NCBI GenBank assembly: GCA_018831025.1
Contig: JAHJRB010000044.1
Coordinates: 1-7,267 of the forward strand
DNA from: Nanobdellota archaeon
GTDB taxonomy: Archaea > Nanobdellota > Nanobdellia > SCGC-AAA011-G17 > ARS1403
Reading direction: 5' to 3'
DNA: 7,267 bases
Shown: positions 1-6,754 of the stretch, one piece after another
Layout: every line of letters begins with the position of its first letter
Numbering within the stretch: the stretch's first letter is position 1
Translations under genes and position numbers: made by a program
The notes under the pieces: model-generated
Databases searched by the model: none
What the model saw: only the letters and a program-made list of their open reading frames with translations
Told to the model about the DNA's origin: nothing

Positions 1-3000
1 AATATAAACAATATTCAAACTACTGTAGACAGAATAGAATCAACTGTTGATATAATAAACACAACAACACTCAATATAGATTCTACTGTAAGCAATATTC
101 AAAGTACTGTAAACAGAATGGAATCTACTGTAGATAACATAAACTCAACAGTATTAAGCATAAACTCAACTATAACAGACATAGAATCCAATGTATCAAA
201 CATCAATACTTTAGTTACAACAATAGATTCTACAGTAAACACAATTGAGAGCACAGTAAATAGGATAGAAGCCAATGTATCAAACATCAATACTTTAGTT
301 ACAACAATAGATTCTACTGTAAACAATATAGATGCTAACATAACTGAAATACAAACCAAGGTAGACACAATAAACAGCACTGTAAATACAATAGATTCTA
401 CAGTGAATGTGATAGATAGCACAACAACGAATACAAACACCATTGTGAATGAAACTCAGTCAACAATCAACCAGATTAATTCTACTGTGAATAATATAGA
501 CACAACTACAACAAACATTGACTCTAAAGTAGACACAATTGATTCCAAGATCGACAACATAAATTCCATACTGGAAAACATAAACTCGACTGTAACAGAC
601 ACTAATACAATTGTCAACAATATAGACACAACAGTCACACAAATTAATTCGACAGTAGAAAACATACAAAGTGATATAGAATATATAAATAGCATATTGG
701 AAGTTATCGAAGGCAAAGTTGATATAATTGATTCAACAGTAACCTACATAAACACAACAACTACTGAAATAGACTCAACAATAAATATAATAAACAGCAC
801 TGTAAATAAAATTTGGAATTTAAGTGTTGGTAAGGTAACTCTAGATGTAGGTGTTGGAGCAGAGTATAATCCTGGAGATACTGCAGTTATTACATTAACA
901 ACAACAGATGGACAAAATAATTTAGTAAATTCAACAGTAAATATAAAAGTTTACTATCCTAACGGAACTTTGTTCAATAATGGAGAGGCTGAATTAAGAT
1001 CAGAAGGAAGATTTAATTATAGTTTTGTATTGCTGAGTGAACCTTTAGGAACATATACAATTGATATTGATGCGAATTATTCTGGAAATAGTGTTTTCAG
1101 GAATTTAGTATTTAATCTTGAAACTACTACCGGAAGCGGAAGTGCATATCCTATTATAGAACTAAAAGCAGCAACACCTATTGCAACATCTACAACTACA
1201 AGTATAGGGGCATTAATAAAATCAGCAACAGGGATGCCTACAAATTGCGATGAAGATTTAACTATAACTATTAAAGATATCATTAGTGGTTCTGTTGAAG
1301 TTCCTTCAGCTAATATGACTAATTTTGGAACTGGGATGTATAATTATTCATGGGAAACTCCTACAAACCCTTCAATATTTTACATAAATGCAAGTTGTTC
1401 AATTTCAGAAACAGCATACACAGGATATACTATTGTTTCAACACAATCAATAACTGCTCCAGAAGCAATCATAGATTATAACCAAATTGCAACATATGTG
1501 TGGAATTATTCAACTCGTGACTTGACTTATTATAATCAAAGTGTTGCAGAAAATATAGAACTTTGTTTGAAAGATGGACAATGCTCAGATTGGTGGATAG
1601 ATACAACATTATCCAACATAAATAATACTTTGAATATAATTAACACATCTACAACAGATCTTATATTAGACACACAAATATTATTAGATTATTTTGATTG
1701 CACACAATCTAATGAAATATGTACAAAATTACAAAACATAGAGAATAATGCAACAGATATACAAACAAGAGTTTACACATTGAACATGACACAGATACCA
1801 AACCTACAAGCAGAGATTGAAAATATATACATAGATACTCAATGGTTATATTCAAATGTTGCTACTCAAACAAACATTACAGATATATTAAATGGAATAA
1901 ATGACCTACAATCAAATATTGTTTATATTAAGAATAATATGTTTACTCAAGGGAATGCAACAGAAGGTTCATTTATAGTAGATTACTTATCCACAGCTTA
2001 TGCAGATTCAGAAATAGCAGAAAGGATTGAATTGTGGGTCTATACAAAAGATCTTCTTGGAAATGCAAAAACTCCAAGTGCTGCAACATGTGGAATTTGG
2101 AAAGGTTGGGAAGGAGGAAGTTTTGTTGGAAATGCAACAAATGTAACTATAAATTCTGAGGGAATTTATGCTTATTGGAATATATCAAATAGTTCTGGAG
2201 GAAACTACAATTGGGATTGCACTATTACAGGAAGTACAATTGGTTTGTATGTTCCTTTCTTTATATCAGGGCCCAAATTTGCAATAACAAGTTTGACATC
2301 AAGTTCTCCAAAATATCCAAATGAAAATGCAATTGTTGAGGCGACATTTGCAACCCAAGGTGGAAGTGTTTTCCCAGACACAATTGATATGACTATTTGG
2401 AAGCCGAATTATTTAACCATATGGAAGACTGCTGATAAAAATGACTTTAATATAAAAAACAATAATATATTGTATTGGACAGAGATGATTGAAGAAAACC
2501 CCACTACCGGAACTTACTACGTGCAAATGAATGCAAATTATAATGGAATAACAGATTCAAAAACAACTCAATTCAGAATAGCAACAGGAGGTCCTTACAT
2601 GGTAGTATTGCAATGTCCCTCTTCAAGTAATGTTGGAGAAAATTTGAATTGTAATGTTATTATACAAGATGAAGGAGAGGCAGCAACAGAATCAACTTGT
2701 GATGTGTGGGTTGATACAGACGGAGATACTGCAATAGATGCAACAGAACCACAAACACAATTTAGTAAAAAAACTCAGCCATTAGATAATATCACACAAT
2801 CAGTAGACATCAATGTTCCAAGCTCTCACCCAACAGGAAATTATGTCACCCGAGTTTCTTGTAGTTATGCAAACTCTAAACAGCCTGATTCTACAGCGTC
2901 GGATTCATTAGTTTTTACAGAAACAACTGTTGCTGATGATTCGTCAGTACCTATTATTCTAAACTCAACAACACCAATAACCCGCATTGATGCAACCGTT

Positions 3001-5964
3001 CCTGACATAGTTATTAATGTAAATACATTACCCACAGTAATTTCAGGTGATGATAAAACAATCACTCTAGCAAATAAATTAACAATAAACGCTCCTACTA
3101 CTATTGGAACAATAAAGGTAGAAATTCCATCTAATATTGAGATAATTGGGAAAAATTCTACTTGGCCTGGAACAATAATAGCTCCAACTTTAAAAACAGT
3201 AGTAGCTGCAACACCTACTCCAACATCTGGAAATGACATATCTATAGGAAAGATTATTGAAATTGGTACTAACGAAAAATTAATTTTAAGCAAAGCTGTA
3301 AGGTTATTAATTCCAGGACAAGCAGGCAAACTAGTAGGATATAGTGTAGGGGGAAATTTTTTTAAAATAACTACAACCTGTACTGATGATACTCAAACAA
3401 CAAATGATCTATTGCCAGATGTAGGCGACTGTAAGATTGATTATGGTTCTGATTTAGTTATCTGGACAAAACACTTTACACAATTTATAACTTATACTGA
3501 AACCCCTACCCCCCAAATTACAACACCCACTCAATCATCAGGAGGAAGTGGTGGCGGAGGCGGTGGAGGTGGAATAGTTTCAAGAGTTATCGCACCAACT
3601 GAAGGAGAAACATCAACTGAAAAAGAAAAGCAACAAGAGACTAAAAATATACTAAAAGAAGTAGTAAGAGATATAATTAAAGATGCTAAATTAAGTGAAG
3701 AATTTTCATTAGAAACAGCAGAAATTAATCAAATTTTGAAAATAGAAAATGAAGTGGAAAGATTAACACCGCAAAAGATAGAAAAATCTTTAGAATTAGC
3801 AAGAGAACCGGAAGCCCGCATAGCAATAGAGAATCTATTAAACATAATTGAAGAAACGAACCAGATAATTGAACCGACCTCAAAACTAGAAGTATATGAA
3901 GTAATAGATAAAAAAACCGGAGAAAAAATATCTTTATCCAAGATAGATAAATCATTTAAAGTAGAAAAAAACACAAAGAAAATAGAACTTATAGAAGTTA
4001 TTCCGGAAAGTATGGCAGAAACAACCGATGAAATACACTTCATAATCATTAAAAATCCTGGAATAATACCAAAAATATTACAAAAGGACACAGGGGAAAC
4101 ATTAAAAGTATTACAAAAAGATCCTGTTGTTAAGTATGTTTTCAGGGATTTAAAGAAAGGAGAAATAGTTCATATTTCTTACATTATAAAAAACAAAAAA
4201 ATAGAAGAAATAGAAAGTATTACGCTGATAGGAGAAGTTGCAGATGAACCAATTTTAGAAACAAGCTTAAAAATACCTACAATCCCAGATATCTCTGAGA
4301 GGTTAGTATTATTTGTATTAATTGGAATATTATTAGTTCTAGGAGGCATATTATGGAAAAAAAGAACCTTCACAAGAAAAATCCAAAAACATGAAAAGAC
4401 TAAAACAATCATATTAAGAGAAAGAAAAGAAAAACAAGGAAGAACTTTCAAACAATTTCTACATGCTTATTTGGGATTATTTAAAACATATAAAGAAAAA
4501 ACAAAAGAACTTTACCTAAAGGAGCTAGAAAGAAAACATGAAATAAAACAAAAACAAAGAGAACAGCAATTAGAAAATAAAACATTATTAAATGAAGAAA
4601 AATTAAAAGAGCTTAAAAGAAAAAATATAAAACAAAAGTTACATAATTTCTTACGTTTTTTCAGATTATACAAAACTCCTGAAGAATTAAAAGAAGAAAG
4701 AAAACTAAAGGAACTTAAAATAAAACAAAAGCAAAAGGAACAAAAACTTAAAACCTTCCAAAAAACAAGAGAAGAAAAAGCTAAAAAAAGAGAATTAAAA
4801 TTAAAACTTCAACATAAAAAGCAAAGAGTAAGAAACTTTTTCCACTCATTAGGATTATACAAAACTCCTGAAGAATTAAAAGAAGAAAAGAAATTAAAAG
4901 AATTACAATTAAAACAAGAACAAAGGGAACAAAGACTAGAAGTTTTACAAAAAACAAGAGAAGAAAAAGAGAGACAAAGAATCATTCAAGAAAGAATAAA
5001 ACAAAGAAAACAAAAATTCCATAATTTTTTGTATTTCTTCAGATTATATAAGACCCCTGGAGAAAAACATAAAGAAGAGTTGCTCCTAAAAAGAGAACAA
5101 AAATTAGAGGAAGGGAAAAGAACTTTAGAAAAAAAAGAAAAAGAAAGAGAAAAACAACTAGAAATAGAGGAAGAACAAAAAGAACAAGCACTAAAGATAA
5201 AACAAGAGAAACAAAGATTACTGATTTTAAAAAAACAATCTATATTTAGAGAAAAAGAAAGACAGAGAATAAGAAGAGAAAGAAAAGAGAAAATTCTAAG
5301 AATTCTCCACACATTTAAACTCTACAAACCACCTGAAGAGAAAGAACAAGAAAGGAAAGAAAAATTAAGAATCTTAAGAGAAAAACAAAAACTACAAAAG
5401 GAAATCTTCAACCAAAAAGAACTAGAATTTAAACAAAAACTTAAGGAAAAAGAAAAGAAACAAGAATTGAAGCTCCTTAAGGAAGAAAGAGAAGAGAAAT
5501 TAAAAGAACTTAAAAGAAAAAAGAAAAGAGAAAGAAGAGAAGAAAGAAATAAGGCTATTAAAAAGTTTTTCCAAAATATAAATTTCTTTAAAAAAACAAA
5601 AAATAAGGAAGAAATATCAAATAAAAGCAATATAATAGAAAACATCATTCAAAAAGAAAGAAGCAAAAGAAAAATAGAGCTTCAAAAATTAAAAATATGC
5701 GAGTTAAATAGACAAATAAAAGCATATAAACAAGAAAAAGTAAGGATAAATATCCCTCCGGATAATCCTTTACTAGAGCTAGGAAAAAGTGCTGCTTCTG
5801 AAAGCATAGGTTTCACTGCAAAAATAGCTAGAGCAACACTTGGAAATAGAAATTTTGAAAATATATATAATATAACAAAACGTACACCTGCAGGAATAAT
5901 TTTAGAAAAACTCGAGAATATCAGAAACGGACATAAAAGACAAAAAAACTCATATAAATTTTAA
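1..5964 (+). CDS. Giant single-pass surface protein with glycosylated coiled-coil ectodomain and long charged cytoplasmic tail (5'-partial)
   Basis: The frame is open from base 1, and the seven-residue repeats upstream of the first ATG (118) stay in register with those after it. The true start is therefore outside the window and ATG 118 is an internal Met. The visible 1987 residues run: heptad array (residues 5-270), Ig-like domains with a helical insert (278-974), a conserved archaeal/CPR surface domain (about 981-1167), a Gly-rich linker (1181-1191), a membrane-proximal domain (about 1200-1430), one hydrophobic helix (1435-1452) followed by WKKR, and a Lys/Glu/Arg/Gln tail to the TAA. Sequons and 14 paired-looking cysteines lie before the helix; basic residues follow it. 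This supports N-out, C-in topology. I infer a structural role such as adhesin, fibre or scaffold; no enzymatic motif is seen. No ribosome-binding site can be judged. The gene itself is certain; the function is not. Confidence 0.93.
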   Translation, partial: NINNIQTTVDRIESTVDIINTTTLNIDSTVSNIQSTVNRMESTVDNINSTVLSINSTITDIESNVSNINTLVTTIDSTVNTIESTVNRIEANVSNINTLVTTIDSTVNNIDANITEIQTKVDTINSTVNTIDSTVNVIDSTTTNTNTIVNETQSTINQINSTVNNIDTTTTNIDSKVDTIDSKIDNINSILENINSTVTDTNTIVNNIDTTVTQINSTVENIQSDIEYINSILEVIEGKVDIIDSTVTYINTTTTEIDSTINIINSTVNKIWNLSVGKVTLDVGVGAEYNPGDTAVITLTTTDGQNNLVNSTVNIKVYYPNGTLFNNGEAELRSEGRFNYSFVLLSEPLGTYTIDIDANYSGNSVFRNLVFNLETTTGSGSAYPIIELKAATPIATSTTTSIGALIKSATGMPTNCDEDLTITIKDIISGSVEVPSANMTNFGTGMYNYSWETPTNPSIFYINASCSISETAYTGYTIVSTQSITAPEAIIDYNQIATYVWNYSTRDLTYYNQSVAENIELCLKDGQCSDWWIDTTLSNINNTLNIINTSTTDLILDTQILLDYFDCTQSNEICTKLQNIENNATDIQTRVYTLNMTQIPNLQAEIENIYIDTQWLYSNVATQTNITDILNGINDLQSNIVYIKNNMFTQGNATEGSFIVDYLSTAYADSEIAERIELWVYTKDLLGNAKTPSAATCGIWKGWEGGSFVGNATNVTINSEGIYAYWNISNSSGGNYNWDCTITGSTIGLYVPFFISGPKFAITSLTSSSPKYPNENAIVEATFATQGGSVFPDTIDMTIWKPNYLTIWKTADKNDFNIKNNNILYWTEMIEENPTTGTYYVQMNANYNGITDSKTTQFRIATGGPYMVVLQCPSSSNVGENLNCNVIIQDEGEAATESTCDVWVDTDGDTAIDATEPQTQFSKKTQPLDNITQSVDINVPSSHPTGNYVTRVSCSYANSKQPDSTASDSLVFTETTVADDSSVPIILNSTTPITRIDATVPDIVINVNTLPTVISGDDKTITLANKLTINAPTTIGTIKVEIPSNIEIIGKNSTWPGTIIAPTLKTVVAATPTPTSGNDISIGKIIEIGTNEKLILSKAVRLLIPGQAGKLVGYSVGGNFFKITTTCTDDTQTTNDLLPDVGDCKIDYGSDLVIWTKHFTQFITYTETPTPQITTPTQSSGGSGGGGGGGGIVSRVIAPTEGETSTEKEKQQETKNILKEVVRDIIKDAKLSEEFSLETAEINQILKIENEVERLTPQKIEKSLELAREPEARIAIENLLNIIEETNQIIEPTSKLEVYEVIDKKTGEKISLSKIDKSFKVEKNTKKIELIEVIPESMAETTDEIHFIIIKNPGIIPKILQKDTGETLKVLQKDPVVKYVFRDLKKGEIVHISYIIKNKKIEEIESITLIGEVADEPILETSLKIPTIPDISERLVLFVLIGILLVLGGILWKKRTFTRKIQKHEKTKTIILRERKEKQGRTFKQFLHAYLGLFKTYKEKTKELYLKELERKHEIKQKQREQQLENKTLLNEEKLKELKRKNIKQKLHNFLRFFRLYKTPEELKEERKLKELKIKQKQKEQKLKTFQKTREEKAKKRELKLKLQHKKQRVRNFFHSLGLYKTPEELKEEKKLKELQLKQEQREQRLEVLQKTREEKERQRIIQERIKQRKQKFHNFLYFFRLYKTPGEKHKEELLLKREQKLEEGKRTLEKKEKEREKQLEIEEEQKEQALKIKQEKQRLLILKKQSIFREKERQRIRRERKEKILRILHTFKLYKPPEEKEQERKEKLRILREKQKLQKEIFNQKELEFKQKLKEKEKKQELKLLKEEREEKLKELKRKKKRERREERNKAIKKFFQNINFFKKTKNKEEISNKSNIIENIIQKERSKRKIELQKLKICELNRQIKAYKQEKVRINIPPDNPLLELGKSAASESIGFTAKIARATLGNRNFENIYNITKRTPAGIILEKLENIRNGHKRQKNSYKF
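13..810 (+). repeat. 38-copy uninterrupted heptad array (degenerate 21-bp unit), extracellular coiled coil
   Basis: Thirty-eight consecutive heptads of the form I-x-S/T-x-V-x-x, for example IDSTVNN and INSTVNT, run with no insertion or skip. The spacing of 4 then 3 between Ile and Val places Val at heptad position a and Ile at d, the hallmark of a coiled coil. The outer positions are mostly Asn, Ser, Thr and Asp rather than the usual Glu/Lys pairs. At least a dozen N-x-S/T sequons (NST, NTT, NVS, NIT) occur here. There are no cysteines. The array probably begins before the window. Oligomeric state cannot be told; beta-branched residues at both core positions are compatible with a trimer. Another seven-residue-periodic fold is possible because Ser/Thr/Asn favour helix poorly. 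Confidence 0.85.
188..317 (+). repeat. 46-bp perfect direct repeat (188-233 and 272-317) within the heptad array
   Basis: The 46 bases from 188 to 233 recur exactly at 272-317, an offset of 84 bases or four heptads. With a single mismatch (187 versus 271) the match extends back to 181 and 265. Other units of the array encode near-identical heptads with varied codons, so this pair stands out as a recent in-frame duplication or conversion. Confidence 0.9.
832..2922 (+). other. Ectodomain region: about five Ig-like beta-sandwich domains with a helical segment
   Basis: This is a sub-region of the giant CDS. Domain limits are read by eye from strand-like alternation: about 832-1122 (starts KVTLDVGVG, contains YNPGDTAVITL and LGTYTIDIDANYSG, typical of Ig or macroglobulin-like folds), 1147-1452, 2029-2271, 2272-2592 and 2593-2922. 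Between the second and third domains come a VWNYSTRDLTYYN motif (1498-1536) and an Asn/Ile-rich helical segment (about 1609-1941) that echoes the N-terminal array less regularly. Cysteines come in close pairs within domains, suggesting disulphides. Domain number and boundaries are approximate, and no specific ligand-binding family is recognised. Confidence 0.6.
2713..2748 (+). other. EF-hand-like calcium-binding loop in the fifth Ig-like domain
   Basis: The residues D-T-D-G-D-T-A-I-D-A-T-E match the canonical 12-residue EF-hand loop, with Asp at 1, 3, 5 and 9, Gly at 4, Ile at 8 and Glu at 12. The only departure is Thr instead of Gly at position 6. In secreted archaeal and bacterial proteins such single loops often stabilise beta-sandwich junctions by binding calcium. 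A flanking pair of helices is not obvious, so this is a loop and not a full EF-hand. Confidence 0.6.
2941..3501 (+). other. Conserved DPANN/CPR-type surface domain
   Basis: This sub-region of the giant CDS carries landmarks that I recall from many uncultured archaeal and Patescibacteria surface proteins: AVRLLIPGQAGK near 3295-3330, a spaced Cys pair (TTTCTDD and GDCKID), and DLVIWTKHFTQFITYTE at its end. Its role is unknown; it often sits before a Pro/Thr or Gly-rich linker, as here (Gly run at 3541-3573). The recognition is from memory of motifs, not from a database search. Confidence 0.55.
4303..4356 (+). other. Single transmembrane helix of the giant surface protein
   Basis: Eighteen hydrophobic residues, LVLFVLIGILLVLGGILW, are preceded by acidic/polar ISER and followed by KKRTFTRK. 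The positive-inside rule puts the N-terminal 1434 or more residues outside and the 535-residue C-terminal tail inside. The upstream membrane-proximal domain (about 3601-4290) contains VIPESMAE and DPVVKYVFRDLKKGE, a pattern I associate with membrane-proximal domains of archaeal surface proteins. Confidence 0.88.
4447..5601 (+). repeat. Six aromatic/Pro modules spaced along the charged cytoplasmic tail
   Basis: The consensus is L/F-H-N-F-L-x-x-F-x-L-Y-K-T-P-E-E. Copies lie at about 4447-4500 (FKQFLHAYLGLFKTYKEK), 4639-4686 (LHNFLRFFRLYKTPEE), 4828-4875 (VRNFFHSLGLYKTPEE), 5017-5064 (FHNFLYFFRLYKTPGE), 5293-5340 (ILRILHTFKLYKPPEE) and 5554-5601 (AIKKFFQNINFFKKTK, degenerate). The LYK landmark starts at 4477, 4666, 4855, 5044, 5320 and 5584, giving spacings of 63, 63, 63, 92 and 88 residues. 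Between them are long Lys/Glu/Gln/Arg stretches with almost no Pro or Gly, expected to be straight charged helix or coiled coil. The Thr-Pro-Glu-Glu end of each module is a typical helix N-cap, so each module probably starts the next helix. Confidence 0.85.
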
Positions 5965-5992
5965 TGTTACTATTTATAGGTAGTGTAAATAT

Positions 5993-6005
5993 AAAGATTT
6001 ATATA
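5993..6005 (+). promoter_or_regulatory. Archaeal TATA-box promoter for the signal-peptidase-like relic
   Basis: TTTATATA at 5998-6005 is preceded by a purine-rich AAAGA at 5993-5997, which fits a TATA box with upstream BRE. Initiation about 25 bases downstream would fall near 6027-6032, some 20 bases before the first readable codons of the relic. It begins only 29 bases after the giant CDS stop. Confidence 0.5.
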
Positions 6006-6047
6006 CTCATTTCTAAATATATTTTAACAATTCAAAATAGGCTAAAA

Positions 6048-6520
6048 ATAAAATATAAATTATTATTAATAATATTTTTTTATCAGGATGGTTTTCACAT
6101 AGCCTCTTTGCTGTAAACTCCTTAGAAATCCCTAAATCTTTCTTTGGATTTAATGCATCTGAAATAGCCTCTCCAAGGGACCATATAAAAGAAAATCAAA
6201 TCTATATTTACAAAGAAAAATTATTATAGAATTAAACAGCCCTTCCTTGAGCAAATTTGCAAATACAAATAGCATGGATCCAGTTATCGATGATAAAACT
6301 AATGGGATCGAGGTAAAACCATCTTCAGAAATACAAATAAATGCTGAGGATATAATCCCTTATAAATACAAAAATAACTTAATAATCCATAGGGTTATTG
6401 AAATAGGTCAAGATTCTAATGGTTGGTATGCTGTAACAAAAGGGATATGATACTTTTACAGACCCGGAAAAAGTAAGATTTGATCAAATAGAGGGTATTT
6501 TAGTTGGAATTTTATATTGA
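6048..6520 (+). pseudogene. Decayed S26-family signal peptidase-like gene, about three frameshifts and no start codon
   Basis: Three frames join into one recognisable protein of roughly 155 residues. Frame 3 from about 6048 gives a hydrophobic start (KYKLLLIIFF). After a T6 run (6075-6080), frame 2 gives LSGWFSHSLFAVNS through ASPRDHIKENQIYIYKEK and hits TAG at 6227-6229. After an A5 run (6216-6220), frame 1 gives IIIELNSPSLSKFA, NSMDPVIDD (probable catalytic Ser), AEDIIPY, IIHRVIEIG (probable catalytic His) and AVTKG, then TGA at 6448. Frame 2 resumes with YDTFTDPEKVRFDQ and GILVGILY to TGA 6518. Intact relatives in DPANN archaea, as I recall them, have this layout: one N-terminal membrane helix, SMDP box, HRV box and KGD box. 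The first frameshift and the start are uncertain. The usual Gly before the DII motif is Glu here. TTG 6247 could start only a fragment lacking the membrane helix. Confidence 0.75.
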
Positions 6521-6538
6521 CTTATTACTATTGTAACA

Positions 6539-6561
6539 AAAGTTCAGATAAACTTTATTTT
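6539..6561 (+). terminator. Weak hairpin plus T-run after the peptidase relic
   Basis: AAAGTT (6539-6544) and AACTTT (6551-6556) form a 6-bp stem around a 6-base loop, followed by TTTT at 6558-6561. It lies 18 bases after the relic's stop, a suitable position for a terminator. The stem is almost all A-T, so it would be weak; archaeal termination depends mainly on the T-run. Confidence 0.3.
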
Positions 6562-6615
6562 AAAAAATATAGTTGGTGAATAACTGGTCTAAATGTTTCT
6601 ATGTTTACAAAATTA

Positions 6616-6624
6616 TTTATATAA
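6616..6624 (+). promoter_or_regulatory. Isolated TATA-like box in the intergenic region
   Basis: TTTATATAA sits in the 267-base gap between the relic and the next gene. Initiation would fall near 6645, but no ORF of useful length follows before the 6788 gene. It could give that gene a long leader or serve a small RNA, or be chance in very AT-rich DNA. I see no tRNA, C/D-box or riboswitch pattern in 6521-6787. Confidence 0.2.
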
Positions 6625-6754
6625 TCTTAATAAACTTACATATACCCATAAAATACTTACAAAATTCATTACATAAACAGATAAATAACAAACATAAAAT
6701 AAAAATATATAAAAAATTATAGCAGTTTTAACTTAAAAAACAGGACAGAAATAG

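Noticed and set aside
118..120. ATG at 118 as the start of the giant CDS
   Set aside because: The frame is open to base 1 and five more in-register heptads precede it, so this Met only replaces an Ile in the repeat. No promoter or leader-like sequence precedes it.
13..318. CRISPR-like or tandem DNA repeat array at the window start
   Set aside because: Units are contiguous 21-base degenerate repeats in a coding frame with conserved amino acids and no spacers; it is a protein repeat.
99..716. Open frames on the - strand opposite the heptad array
   Set aside because: They are Ile/Val/Phe-rich mirror images of the 21-base repeat, with no promoter and no recognisable domain.
4986..5648. Ser/Phe/Leu-rich open frames on the - strand opposite the charged tail, resembling membrane proteins
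   Set aside because: Lys/Glu codons read backwards give Phe, Leu and Ser, and the absence of stops follows from purine bias. The composition is an artefact.
5964..6116. A 50-codon frame starting at an ATG that overlaps the giant CDS stop (TAATG)
   Set aside because: It runs through the TATA box and into the hydrophobic start of the peptidase relic, then ends at the relic's first frame break. Its first half has no protein-like pattern. Translational coupling is conceivable but unsupported.
6432..6543. Repeated TGTAACAAAAG at 6432-6442 and 6532-6542 as possible target-site duplication
   Set aside because: Only 11 AT-rich bases; one copy lies in the conserved AVTKG codons of the relic, and no transposon ends or insertion lie between them.
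6593..6676. 27-codon ORF (MFLCLQNYLYN...) in the intergenic region
   Set aside because: It is short, spans a TATA-like box and has no recognisable features; expected by chance in such AT-rich DNA.
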